64,000 nucleotides of DNA from Namhaeicola sp039714555 (lineage in GTDB: Bacteria; Bacteroidota; Bacteroidia; Flavobacteriales; Flavobacteriaceae). The notes under the pieces were generated by a model. The model worked only from the letters and a program-made list of their open reading frames with translations. It searched no databases and was not told where the DNA came from. Position 1 is the first letter of the stretch, and every line of letters begins with the position of its first letter. The position numbers were made by a program, and so were the translations under genes. The stretch is taken from contig JBDLJB010000003.1 of assembly GCA_039714555.1 (NCBI GenBank), forward strand, positions 1 to 64,000. Direction: 5' to 3'. Of the stretch, positions 1 through 7,761 are shown piece after piece.

Positions 1-2900
1 GGTAATGGAATGTTAGGAGATATTCCAGTAATTGTAGATTTAGTAACTGGACGGGTTACAAGTGGTTTAGATGGATACACTTTACCGGTTGCTGATTTAA
101 ATGCAAATGGCACACCTGATTTCCAGGAAGCCGGAGTAGCAGCAAACATAACTACAGAACCTGTTGATCAGATATTTGTTTTAGCCGGATCTTCTACATT
201 TTCTGTTATTACAGATCTCGCAGCAGGGGATGAATCATTCCAGTGGGAAGAAAGTATTGATAATGGAATAACATGGAATACTTTGGCTGAAGGTGGTGAT
301 TATACCGGTGTAACTACAGCAGATCTTACAGTTTCAACTCCTGATTTCACAAAGGTTAATTACAGGTACAGAGTATTGGTAAGTAATATTGCATATGCTT
401 GTGACCCTGTTACTGAATCAACAGATGTTACATTTATTACTCCCGGTGATTTTGATAATGATACCATATTTGATGTAGTTGATGAAGATGATGACAATGA
501 TGGAATATTAGATGTAGATGAGGATAATGGCGTAGTTGATAGAGATACGGATGGAGATGGAAACCCTGACAGAATAGATCTTGATGCAGATGGAGATGGA
601 TGTTTTGATGTAACAGAAGCAGGTTTTACAGACGGAGACGGAGATGGCGAGTTAGGAGATTTCCCTGTTTTAGTAGATGCCAACGGACTTATAACAGATG
701 ATGCTTTAGGACCTATTGGAGATGGTTATACAACTCCTAACGATTTAGATATTAACGGAACTTATGACTTCCAGGAAGCGGGAGCAGCAGCAACAATAAC
801 TACAGAACCAACAGATCAGCCTTTGATCATTGGAGTTTCTACATTTAGTGTTGTAGCAACAGCAGACACTTACCAATGGGAAGAGAGCCAAGATGGCGGT
901 ACAACCTGGGTTGCTTTAGTTGATGGTGGCGATTATGCCGGAGCAACTTTAGCAGATCTATTGGTTACCAATAGCGATCTAACCAAATTAACTTATAGAT
1001 ACAGAGTAATAGTAAGTAATATAGCTTATGCCTGTGATCCAACAACAACATCAGTTGAAGCAGGATATTTTGCTCCTGACGATTTTGATCTGGATGGGGT
1101 TTATGATATTGTTGATGTAGATGATGATAACGATGGTATATTAGATACAGATGAAGGAGATGGCTTAATTGATACAGATGGAGACGGTTCTCCTGATAAT
1201 CTAGATCTGGATGCTGATGGGGATGGATGTTTTGATGTAACTGAAGCAGGCTTCACTGATGTAAATGGTAATGGTATGTTAGGAGATGGTTCTCCAACAG
1301 TTGACCTCAATGGGCAAGTAACTAGTGGAACGGATGGTTATACTACACCTGCAGATGCAGATGGAAATGGTACTCCAGACTTCCAGGAAGCAGGAGCTGC
1401 AGCTACAATAACTACAGAACCAACAGATCAAGATTTATTTCCAACACTTAGTGCTACATTTAGTGTAACTGCCACAGCAGATACTTACCAATGGGAAGAA
1501 AGTATAGATGCTGGTGCAACATGGACACCAATAACTGATGGAGGAAATTACAGCGGAGCAACAACTGCAGATTTAACAATTTCTAATTTAGATGTTGCTA
1601 TGCGTGATAATCTATACAGGGTAAATGTTAATAATATTGCTTATGCTTGTGATCCTGTAACAACTTCAGCTACAGCTGGATTTATATCATTATTAGATAC
1701 TGACGGTGATAATGTTCCGGATCTTGCTGATCTAGACGATGATAACGATGGTATTTTAGATACAGATGAAGGAGACGGAGCAGTTGATACAGATGGAGAT
1801 GGTATCCCAGATTCCTTATCGTTAGACTCAGATGGAGATGGATGTTCAGACGTAACTGAAGCCGGATTTGAAAATAACGGAGCTGATATGTTGGGTAATC
1901 AAAATCCTCCAACTGTTGATGCCAACGGACAGGTAACAAGCGCAACAGATGGTTATACAACTCCAAACGATCTGGATAACAATGGAACACCAGACTTCCA
2001 GGAAGCAGGAGTAGCAGCAACAATTACTACTCAGCCTGTAGATCAGGATTTCGATTATGGAAATACAGCAACATTTAGTGTTGTTACTACGGGAGATACT
2101 TATCAATGGGAAGAAAGTACTGATAATGGTGCTACCTGGACTTCTTTAATTGAAGGAGGAGATTATACAGGTGTAAATACAGATCAGTTAACGGTTTCAA
2201 ATGCAGATATAAATATGTATTTCAATGATTACAGAGTAGTAGTTAATAATATAGCTTTTGCCTGTGACCCTGGTACGCCTTCTGATGTAGTAACTTATAA
2301 TGAATTACCTGATTCTGATAACGATACTATTTTTGATATTATTGATACTGATGACGATAATGATGGTATTTTAGATACTGTTGAAGGTGATGGTGATACA
2401 GACGGTGATGGTTTACCTGATAGAATTGATCTAGATTCTGATAATGATGGTTGTCCGGATGTAACTGAAGCAGGATTTACAAATAACGGTGCAGATATGT
2501 TAGGTACTTCAAATCCACCTACAATTGATGCTAATGGTCAGGTTACAAGCAGTGATGATGGTTATACAACACCAAATGATTTAAACACTAATGGTGTATT
2601 TGATTTCCAAGAAGCGGGATCTGCATCTGATATTACATCACAACCTGTAGATACTGAAATTACTTTAGGAGATGATGCTACTTTTACTGTTTCCGGGAAT
2701 GCTACATATTATCAATGGCAAGTTAGTACTGATAGAGGGTCAACTTGGGTTGATGTTGAAGAAAGCGATAAATATTCAGGTACTAGTACAAGTACACTTA
2801 CAATTTATGATGCAAGAAGTAGAGAAGAAAGTAACCTGTATAGAGTATTATTAACTTCACCTGATTATGCTTGTGATCCAAATCCTGAATTATATTCAGC
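1..2900 (+). repeat. Tandem ~610-627 bp repeats encoding Asp-rich/Ig-like units
   Basis: Equivalent points, the GNGMLGD-like motif, fall at about 1, 631, 1258, 1870 and 2479, giving a period near 610-627 bp. Conserved blocks in each unit are EAGF, GYTTP, DFQEAG, YQWEES (YQWQVS in the last) and YACDP (FACDP in one). The units differ at many synonymous sites, so the duplications are not recent. More units probably lie left of the window. Confidence 0.85.
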
Positions 2901-3222
2901 TGCAGCAATGCTATCATTTAATTCATTATTGTTACCAAACGGATTCTCACCAAATGGTGATGGGAAAAATGATACTTTTATAGTTACTGGATTGGCTCAA
3001 TACCCTAATTTTACAATGGAAGTATTTGATAGATGGGGTAATAGTGTTTACAGATATGAAAATAATGGAAGTTTAGATCCTCAATGGTGGGATGGATATG
3101 CTAAAGGAAGTATGATATTGAATGACGGAGAAAGAGTACCGGCAGCTACATATTTTTATATGATTAACTATAATGATGATAATGAATCACCAAGAAAAGG
3201 ATGGGTTTATGTAAATTATTAA
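1..3222 (+). CDS. Large secreted repeat protein with type B T9SS sorting domain (5' end missing)
   Basis: The reading frame is open from base 1, and its first residues (GNGMLGD) match an internal repeat, so the gene begins left of the window; the ATG at base 10 is internal. About 1,073 residues are visible. They form roughly 200-residue units, each with Asp-rich calcium-binding type DxDxDG stretches, a DFQEAG segment, and an Ig-like segment carrying YQWEES and YACDP. The last ~95 residues, from LPNGFSPNGDGKNDTF to KGWVYVNY, match the gliding-motility-associated C-terminal domain that sends proteins through type IX secretion (type B signal). Inference: a cell-surface or released adhesin-like protein. 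Its ligand is unknown. PorP and OmpA-type genes follow on the same strand, which is usual for type B substrates. Identity of the sorting domain is secure; the adhesive role is a guess. Confidence 0.9.
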   Translation, partial: GNGMLGDIPVIVDLVTGRVTSGLDGYTLPVADLNANGTPDFQEAGVAANITTEPVDQIFVLAGSSTFSVITDLAAGDESFQWEESIDNGITWNTLAEGGDYTGVTTADLTVSTPDFTKVNYRYRVLVSNIAYACDPVTESTDVTFITPGDFDNDTIFDVVDEDDDNDGILDVDEDNGVVDRDTDGDGNPDRIDLDADGDGCFDVTEAGFTDGDGDGELGDFPVLVDANGLITDDALGPIGDGYTTPNDLDINGTYDFQEAGAAATITTEPTDQPLIIGVSTFSVVATADTYQWEESQDGGTTWVALVDGGDYAGATLADLLVTNSDLTKLTYRYRVIVSNIAYACDPTTTSVEAGYFAPDDFDLDGVYDIVDVDDDNDGILDTDEGDGLIDTDGDGSPDNLDLDADGDGCFDVTEAGFTDVNGNGMLGDGSPTVDLNGQVTSGTDGYTTPADADGNGTPDFQEAGAAATITTEPTDQDLFPTLSATFSVTATADTYQWEESIDAGATWTPITDGGNYSGATTADLTISNLDVAMRDNLYRVNVNNIAYACDPVTTSATAGFISLLDTDGDNVPDLADLDDDNDGILDTDEGDGAVDTDGDGIPDSLSLDSDGDGCSDVTEAGFENNGADMLGNQNPPTVDANGQVTSATDGYTTPNDLDNNGTPDFQEAGVAATITTQPVDQDFDYGNTATFSVVTTGDTYQWEESTDNGATWTSLIEGGDYTGVNTDQLTVSNADINMYFNDYRVVVNNIAFACDPGTPSDVVTYNELPDSDNDTIFDIIDTDDDNDGILDTVEGDGDTDGDGLPDRIDLDSDNDGCPDVTEAGFTNNGADMLGTSNPPTIDANGQVTSSDDGYTTPNDLNTNGVFDFQEAGSASDITSQPVDTEITLGDDATFTVSGNATYYQWQVSTDRGSTWVDVEESDKYSGTSTSTLTIYDARSREESNLYRVLLTSPDYACDPNPELYSAAAMLSFNSLLLPNGFSPNGDGKNDTFIVTGLAQYPNFTMEVFDRWGNSVYRYENNGSLDPQWWDGYAKGSMILNDGERVPAATYFYMINYNDDNESPRKGWVYVNY

Positions 3223-3227
3223 TATTG

Positions 3228-3259
3228 TTAGGTAGCTTGTTAATTAACAAGCTACCTAA
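3228..3259. terminator. Perfect 32-bp palindrome after the repeat protein gene
   Basis: The arm TTAGGTAGCTTGTTAA is followed at once by its exact reverse complement, with no spacer. It lies 5 bases after the stop codon. RNA would fold into a strong hairpin, but no clear T-tract follows, so this may be a terminator, an mRNA-stabilising hairpin or a dyad protein site. Terminator is the most likely reading. Confidence 0.55.
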
Positions 3260-3380
3260 TAATTTAACATTTAATGAATTGTTCTATAATAAATAAAATA
3301 AATATAATTTTTTGAACATTTAAATTATTTTCGATTCTAAGTAATTATAAATAAATGTTTTAAAAAAATAAGATCGACAG

Positions 3381-4307
3381 ATGAAAAAAATTACTCTACT
3401 TTTAGTTTTAGGATTAATATTAAGCTTTTCAGATATTTCTGCACAACAGGATCCGCAATACACACAATATATGTACAATATGAACGTTGTAAATCCTGCG
3501 TATGCAGGTTCGCGAGGTACATTGAGTTTAGGATTGTTGGGAAGATCACAATGGACTAGTGTAGAAGGTGCTCCAAAAACAGGAACATTTTCAATACACG
3601 CTCCATTAGGCAAAAAAGTAGGTATGGGATTCTCAGTAATTGCCGATCAAATTGGTCCGGTAAAAGAGCAAAACATATATGCTGACCTTTCTTATACTAT
3701 AAATACCTCAGATGTTGGTAGATTGGCATTTGGTTTAAAAGGAGGTGTAACATTACAAAACATTGATTTGTTATCTGTAATTTTACCAGAAGATTCAGAC
3801 GATCCGTTGTTTGAAGATAATGTAAATGAAACTTATCCCAATTTTGGAGCGGGTATATTTTATTATACTGAAAAATTTTATGTAGGTTTTTCGGTACCTA
3901 ATATACTTAAATCAACGCACTTTGAAAAATCTGGTGGTATTATAACTGAAGCTTCTGAAGAGATGCATTATTTTTTAACTAGTGGTTATGTATTTGATTT
4001 ATCGAATACATTGAAATTTAAACCTTCTGTTATGTTAAAAGGAGTATCAGGGGCACCTGTTTCAATAGATATGAATGCAAATTTTTTAATGTATGATCGA
4101 ATTGAAATTGGAGCGAGTTATAGATGGGATGATTCAGTAAGTGGATTAATCAATTTTGCAGTAACCCCTGACTTCAGAATTGGATATGCTTATGATCATA
4201 CCATTTCAAACTTTTCAAATATAAGTCCTGGAGGTTCACATGAAATAATATTACTTTATGATATTGACTTATCTAAGGGTAATTTAAAATCACCTAGATT
4301 TTTCTAG
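3381..4307 (+). CDS. PorP/SprF family type IX secretion membrane protein
   Basis: This 308-residue protein starts with a signal peptide (cleavage near ISAQ) and then carries the family hallmark QDPQYTQYMYN...NPAYAGS. The rest is a predicted outer-membrane barrel with alternating hydrophobic strands, ending in aromatic FF. PorP/SprF proteins sit in the outer membrane and help type B T9SS substrates attach or pass; SprF is needed for SprB surface display in Flavobacterium johnsoniae. It lies directly downstream of a type B substrate and upstream of two OmpA-like genes, so it is probably the dedicated partner of that substrate. The stop codon lies within a small CCTAGA-TTTT-TCTAGG hairpin at 4293-4308. 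Confidence 0.88.
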   Translation: MKKITLLLVLGLILSFSDISAQQDPQYTQYMYNMNVVNPAYAGSRGTLSLGLLGRSQWTSVEGAPKTGTFSIHAPLGKKVGMGFSVIADQIGPVKEQNIYADLSYTINTSDVGRLAFGLKGGVTLQNIDLLSVILPEDSDDPLFEDNVNETYPNFGAGIFYYTEKFYVGFSVPNILKSTHFEKSGGIITEASEEMHYFLTSGYVFDLSNTLKFKPSVMLKGVSGAPVSIDMNANFLMYDRIEIGASYRWDDSVSGLINFAVTPDFRIGYAYDHTISNFSNISPGGSHEIILLYDIDLSKGNLKSPRFF

Positions 4308-4365
4308 GAAATATTTATCCGATTGTTATAGGATAAGTTATAGTTAAAATAAAAAAAGGGGAAAT

Positions 4366-5991
4366 ATGAAAAATTTATTTTTTTATGCACTTGTTTTGTG
4401 TATAGGATTTTTATCTGCACAAGAAGGATCGGGAAAATATTTAGTCAAAAACATTGATGAAAATACTGAAAATTCTGAATTTGGAACTTCATTTTTTGGT
4501 GAAAACAATTTGGTTTTCGCTACACCTAAGAAAGGAATTACTATAGTTAATGAAGTATGGACTGAAAATAATCAGCGTTTTTTAGAGCTATACATCTCAA
4601 ATATTGCAGAAGACAGTGAACTTTACAATACACAAGCATTAAAAGGAGATGTAAATACCCGTTATCACGAAGCCGATGTAGTTTTTACAAAAGATAAAAA
4701 AACAGTTTATTTTACAAGAAATAATTATTACAAGAAAAAACTTGCAAAAGACTCTAAGGAAATGACCAATTTGGCTATGTTTAAGGCATCAGTTAATGAA
4801 AAAGGAGAATGGGTTAATGTAATTCCAATGCCTTTTAACAATGTACAATATTCAGTTGGCCATCCTGCATTAAGTACTGATGAAAGAACACTATATTTTG
4901 TTTCTGATATGCCAGGGTCTATAGGTCAAACAGATATTTATAAATCAGAGATTAATGAAACCGGTTTTGGTGAGCCTAAAAATTTAGGATCAGATATTAA
5001 TTCAACTTCAAAAGAGTTATTCCCATTTATTGATAATAACATTTTGTATTTTTCTTCTAATAGATCTGGAGGTTTTGGAGCTTTAGACGTATATGCTGTT
5101 GAAGTTACAGGTATTGTTAATGACCCTATTCTGTTAAATGAACCAATAAACTCAAATGCAGATGATTTTGCCTTTATAATAAATTCAAATACACGTAAAG
5201 GTTATGTTTCTTCAAACAGAGCCGGGGGTAAAGGAGATGACGATATTTTTTCGTTTATTGAAGAAGAACCTGTTAGTTTTAAGTGTAAACAATTAATTAC
5301 AGGAGAAGTGAAAGACAAAAATACAATGGAACTTATTAAAGGTGCCAATATTGTATTAAAAGATTCTATAAATAATGAAATTAATAATATTGTTGTTAAT
5401 GACGATGGTACTTTTTCTCTCAAAGTTGAATGTGAAACAACATACAATTTAGAAGGACAAAAAGAAGGATATACATCACAAACAAAATTGTTTACAACTA
5501 ATAATGAAGCTAATAAAAATACTAAATTATTAATTTTATTAGGTACTGGAGATATTATTATTGCTTCAGAAATTGTACCTGAAGGTTTACCTGAAGAACT
5601 TCCTGATGAAATTGTAAAAGTTAGACCAAGTACTTATGTTGTAAATATTGAACCAATTTATTTTGAATTAAATTCATCATACCTTACTAAAGAAGCCAAG
5701 TATGAGCTAGATAAAGTAGTTGATTTAATGAACAGATATCCTGATATGATTATTGAATCTGGTTCACATACTGATTCACGTGGTATTGTAGGGTATAATA
5801 TTTGGTTATCTGACCGAAGAGCTAAGTCAACAGTAAGTTATATTATTAGTAACGGAATTGATGCAACTAGAATTACAGGAAAAGGTTATGGTGAAACGCA
5901 ATTAATAAACCAATGTTCAGACGGTGTTAAATGTACTGAAGCTGAACATGCAAAAAACCGACGTACAGAGTTTGTGATTTTAAAAATGTAA
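4366..5991 (+). CDS. OmpA family protein with PD40 beta-propeller repeats (first of a pair)
   Basis: The protein has 541 residues. After a signal peptide (ending near FLSAQ) come PD40/WD40-like propeller repeats (LYFVSDMPGS, LYFSSNRSGG and GYVSSNRAGG at about 165-290), a carboxypeptidase-regulatory-like beta sandwich at about 305-380, and a C-terminal OmpA peptidoglycan-binding domain at about 425-541 with SHTDSRG and NRRTEF. Two cysteines in the QCSDGVKCTE loop probably form a disulfide. It should anchor an outer-membrane complex to peptidoglycan from the periplasmic side. It starts 58 bases after porP and is likely cotranscribed with it. It is paralogous to the next gene. Confidence 0.88.
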   Translation: MKNLFFYALVLCIGFLSAQEGSGKYLVKNIDENTENSEFGTSFFGENNLVFATPKKGITIVNEVWTENNQRFLELYISNIAEDSELYNTQALKGDVNTRYHEADVVFTKDKKTVYFTRNNYYKKKLAKDSKEMTNLAMFKASVNEKGEWVNVIPMPFNNVQYSVGHPALSTDERTLYFVSDMPGSIGQTDIYKSEINETGFGEPKNLGSDINSTSKELFPFIDNNILYFSSNRSGGFGALDVYAVEVTGIVNDPILLNEPINSNADDFAFIINSNTRKGYVSSNRAGGKGDDDIFSFIEEEPVSFKCKQLITGEVKDKNTMELIKGANIVLKDSINNEINNIVVNDDGTFSLKVECETTYNLEGQKEGYTSQTKLFTTNNEANKNTKLLILLGTGDIIIASEIVPEGLPEELPDEIVKVRPSTYVVNIEPIYFELNSSYLTKEAKYELDKVVDLMNRYPDMIIESGSHTDSRGIVGYNIWLSDRRAKSTVSYIISNGIDATRITGKGYGETQLINQCSDGVKCTEAEHAKNRRTEFVILKM

Positions 5992-6013
5992 ATTATTAAT
6001 AACATTTTAAAAT

Positions 6014-6044
6014 AAAAGCCTTCGAAAATTCGTTGGCTTTTTTA
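6014..6044 (+). terminator. Rho-independent terminator after the first ompA-like gene
   Basis: AAAAGCC pairs with GGCTTTT across a 14-base loop that also contains a CGAAAATTCG dyad, and a T-run follows. It separates the two OmpA paralogs, so the second probably has its own promoter or is expressed by read-through. Confidence 0.7.
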
Positions 6045-6092
6045 TAATATTATTTTTATAAAAAAATTGTTAATTAATGAATAACATCAATA

Positions 6093-7637
6093 ATGAAAAA
6101 CTTATTTATAATTTTATTAATAATAAATTTAATTCCTGTTTCTGCACAATTAACAGCGCCTAGTTATAGTGTTAAAAACTTAAAAGCAAATACAGAGAAC
6201 AGTGATTTTGGAACTACTTTCTTTGGTAAAAATAAAATTGTTTTTTCTTCTTCTAGAGGTAATAGTATCTCAAATAAAAAATGGGATGGAAATGACCAAC
6301 CGTTTTTAGATTTATATATTGGAGATGTAAAACCAGATGGTGAAATTGAACATGTAAAACCATTTTCACGGGCTGTAAATTCAAAATATCATGATGCCTT
6401 AGTTACGTTTTCACCTGATTTAACTGAAGTTTATTTTACATCTAACAATTATTTGCATGGAGAATTAAAATCAAATAGCATTAAAATATTTAGAGCCACT
6501 ATTGGTAAAAATGGTCAGTGGACAAATTTTAAAACATTGCCTTTTAATAGTGATGATTATGATACAGGGCATCCGGTATTAAATAAAGAAGGAACAAAGC
6601 TATATTTTACTTCAAACATGCCTGGAGGTTTTGGAGATACAGATCTATATGTTGTAGTAGTTAATCAAGATCATTACGGCACACCAATAAATTTAGGAAA
6701 TACTGTTAATTCAAAATATAAAGAATATACACCATATATTGATGGGAATATATTATACTACTCTTCAAACAGACCCGGTGGTTCAGGTGGTTTTGATATT
6801 TATATGACAAAACTTGATCAATCTATAACGAAACCAATAAATTTAAAAAAACCCATGAATAGTCGTAATGATGATATTTCTTTTATTATCAACAACGAAA
6901 CTCAAAAAGGTTATTTTTCTTCAAATAGAAGTGGAGGTAAAGGTGATGATGATATTTATTCATTTAAACAAGAAACAATTAATCCAATTTGTGATCAAAT
7001 TGCTACAGGTGTAATTGTAGATAAAATTACAGGTTCACCTATTCAAAATGCTTTTGCAACTCTTTATGATAGTAATGGAGAAAAAATCAGAAGGATTGAA
7101 ACCCTGAAAGATGGTAGATTTAAGTTTGAACTTGATTGTGGAAAAAGTTATAAGATTACAGGAGGTAAATTTGGTTATTTTGATTTTGAAAAAACTATTG
7201 AAACAAGTCAAGAAAATGGTTATAATAATGAATTAAAAATTGCTCTAGAAGAAAAAGAATTTGTAGTTGTTGACAATAAAGAGATGTTGAATATTGTTCC
7301 AATTGAGTTTGAATTGAATCAAGCAGAAATACGGGATGAATCTAAAGATGAATTGGCAAAAGTGGTTAGGTTAATGAAGAAATATCCAAATATGGTAATA
7401 GAATTTGGAGCACATACAGATGCAAGAGCCCCAGATGCTTATAATTTAAGATTAACCCAAAGGAGAGCAGCAGAAACTGTAAGCTATTTGATAGCTTTAG
7501 GAGCTGATCAAAAGAAGATTACCGGAAAAGGATATGGAGAAACGAAATTGATCAATCATTGTAAGAATAATGTGAAGTGTACAGAAATTGAGCATTTACA
7601 AAACCGTAGAACAGAATTTATAGTAATAGCAAAATAG
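6093..7637 (+). CDS. OmpA family protein with PD40 repeats (second of a pair)
   Basis: This 514-residue protein has the same order as its neighbour: signal peptide (ending near PVSAQ), PD40 propeller blades (LYFTSNMPGG, LYYSSNRPGG, GYFSSNRSGG), a carboxypeptidase-regulatory-like domain at about 300-385, and a C-terminal OmpA domain with AHTDARA and NRRTEF. The cysteine-containing HCKNNVKCTE loop is retained. The two genes are an old tandem duplication: the domain plan is identical, but the sequence has diverged throughout. The role is probably the same, a periplasmic peptidoglycan anchor for a PorP/T9SS surface complex. Each copy could serve a different substrate. Confidence 0.87.
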   Translation: MKNLFIILLIINLIPVSAQLTAPSYSVKNLKANTENSDFGTTFFGKNKIVFSSSRGNSISNKKWDGNDQPFLDLYIGDVKPDGEIEHVKPFSRAVNSKYHDALVTFSPDLTEVYFTSNNYLHGELKSNSIKIFRATIGKNGQWTNFKTLPFNSDDYDTGHPVLNKEGTKLYFTSNMPGGFGDTDLYVVVVNQDHYGTPINLGNTVNSKYKEYTPYIDGNILYYSSNRPGGSGGFDIYMTKLDQSITKPINLKKPMNSRNDDISFIINNETQKGYFSSNRSGGKGDDDIYSFKQETINPICDQIATGVIVDKITGSPIQNAFATLYDSNGEKIRRIETLKDGRFKFELDCGKSYKITGGKFGYFDFEKTIETSQENGYNNELKIALEEKEFVVVDNKEMLNIVPIEFELNQAEIRDESKDELAKVVRLMKKYPNMVIEFGAHTDARAPDAYNLRLTQRRAAETVSYLIALGADQKKITGKGYGETKLINHCKNNVKCTEIEHLQNRRTEFIVIAK

Positions 7638-7665
7638 TTTTTATATTTTTTACTTAACACAAAAT

Positions 7666-7697
7666 AGCATCCTTAAAATATAGGGATGCTTTTTTTA
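7666..7697 (+). terminator. Rho-independent terminator after the second ompA-like gene
   Basis: AGCATCC pairs with GGATGCT across a short AT-rich loop, and an unbroken T-run follows at once. It ends the T9SS-linked block before ileS. Confidence 0.85.
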
Positions 7698-7728
7698 ATG
7701 ATTTTACTGTAAAAAGAGAGAAAATATG

Positions 7729-7736
7729 TATTTTTG
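7729..7736 (+). promoter_or_regulatory. Candidate -7 element of the ileS promoter
   Basis: TATTTTTG fits the Bacteroidota -7 consensus TAnnTTTG. It ends 25 bases before the ATG at 7762, just after the preceding terminator. No clear TTTG -33 element is present. Because it overlaps an upstream in-frame ATG at 7726, it supports 7762 as the true ileS start. Confidence 0.5.
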
Positions 7737-7761
7737 CAAATTTATTAGAATTTGCAGAATA

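Noticed and set aside
360..1310. Long minus-strand open frames rich in Ser and Pro within the repeat gene
   Set aside because: They mirror the Asp-rich DxDxDG codons of the plus strand (GAT read backwards gives ATC; TCC/TCA arise from GGA/TGA frames). They have no promoter or signal, and repeat with the units.
3320..3613. Minus-strand frame overlapping the start of the porP-like gene
   Set aside because: It is composed of the reverse of porP codons and AT-rich intergenic DNA, with no family resemblance.
4293..4308. CCTAGA-TTTT-TCTAGG hairpin over the porP stop as a terminator
   Set aside because: The stem is only 6 bp, overlaps the coding end and is not followed by a T-run; it may only be chance in AT-rich DNA.
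7726..7761. In-frame upstream start of ileS
   Set aside because: It overlaps a TAnnTTTG promoter box and would add residues foreign to the family; ATG 7762 is better.
7638..7761. T-box leader for ileS
   Set aside because: The hairpin there is a simple terminator for the gene to the left; no T-box specifier or antiterminator sequence is visible, and T-boxes are rare in this phylum.
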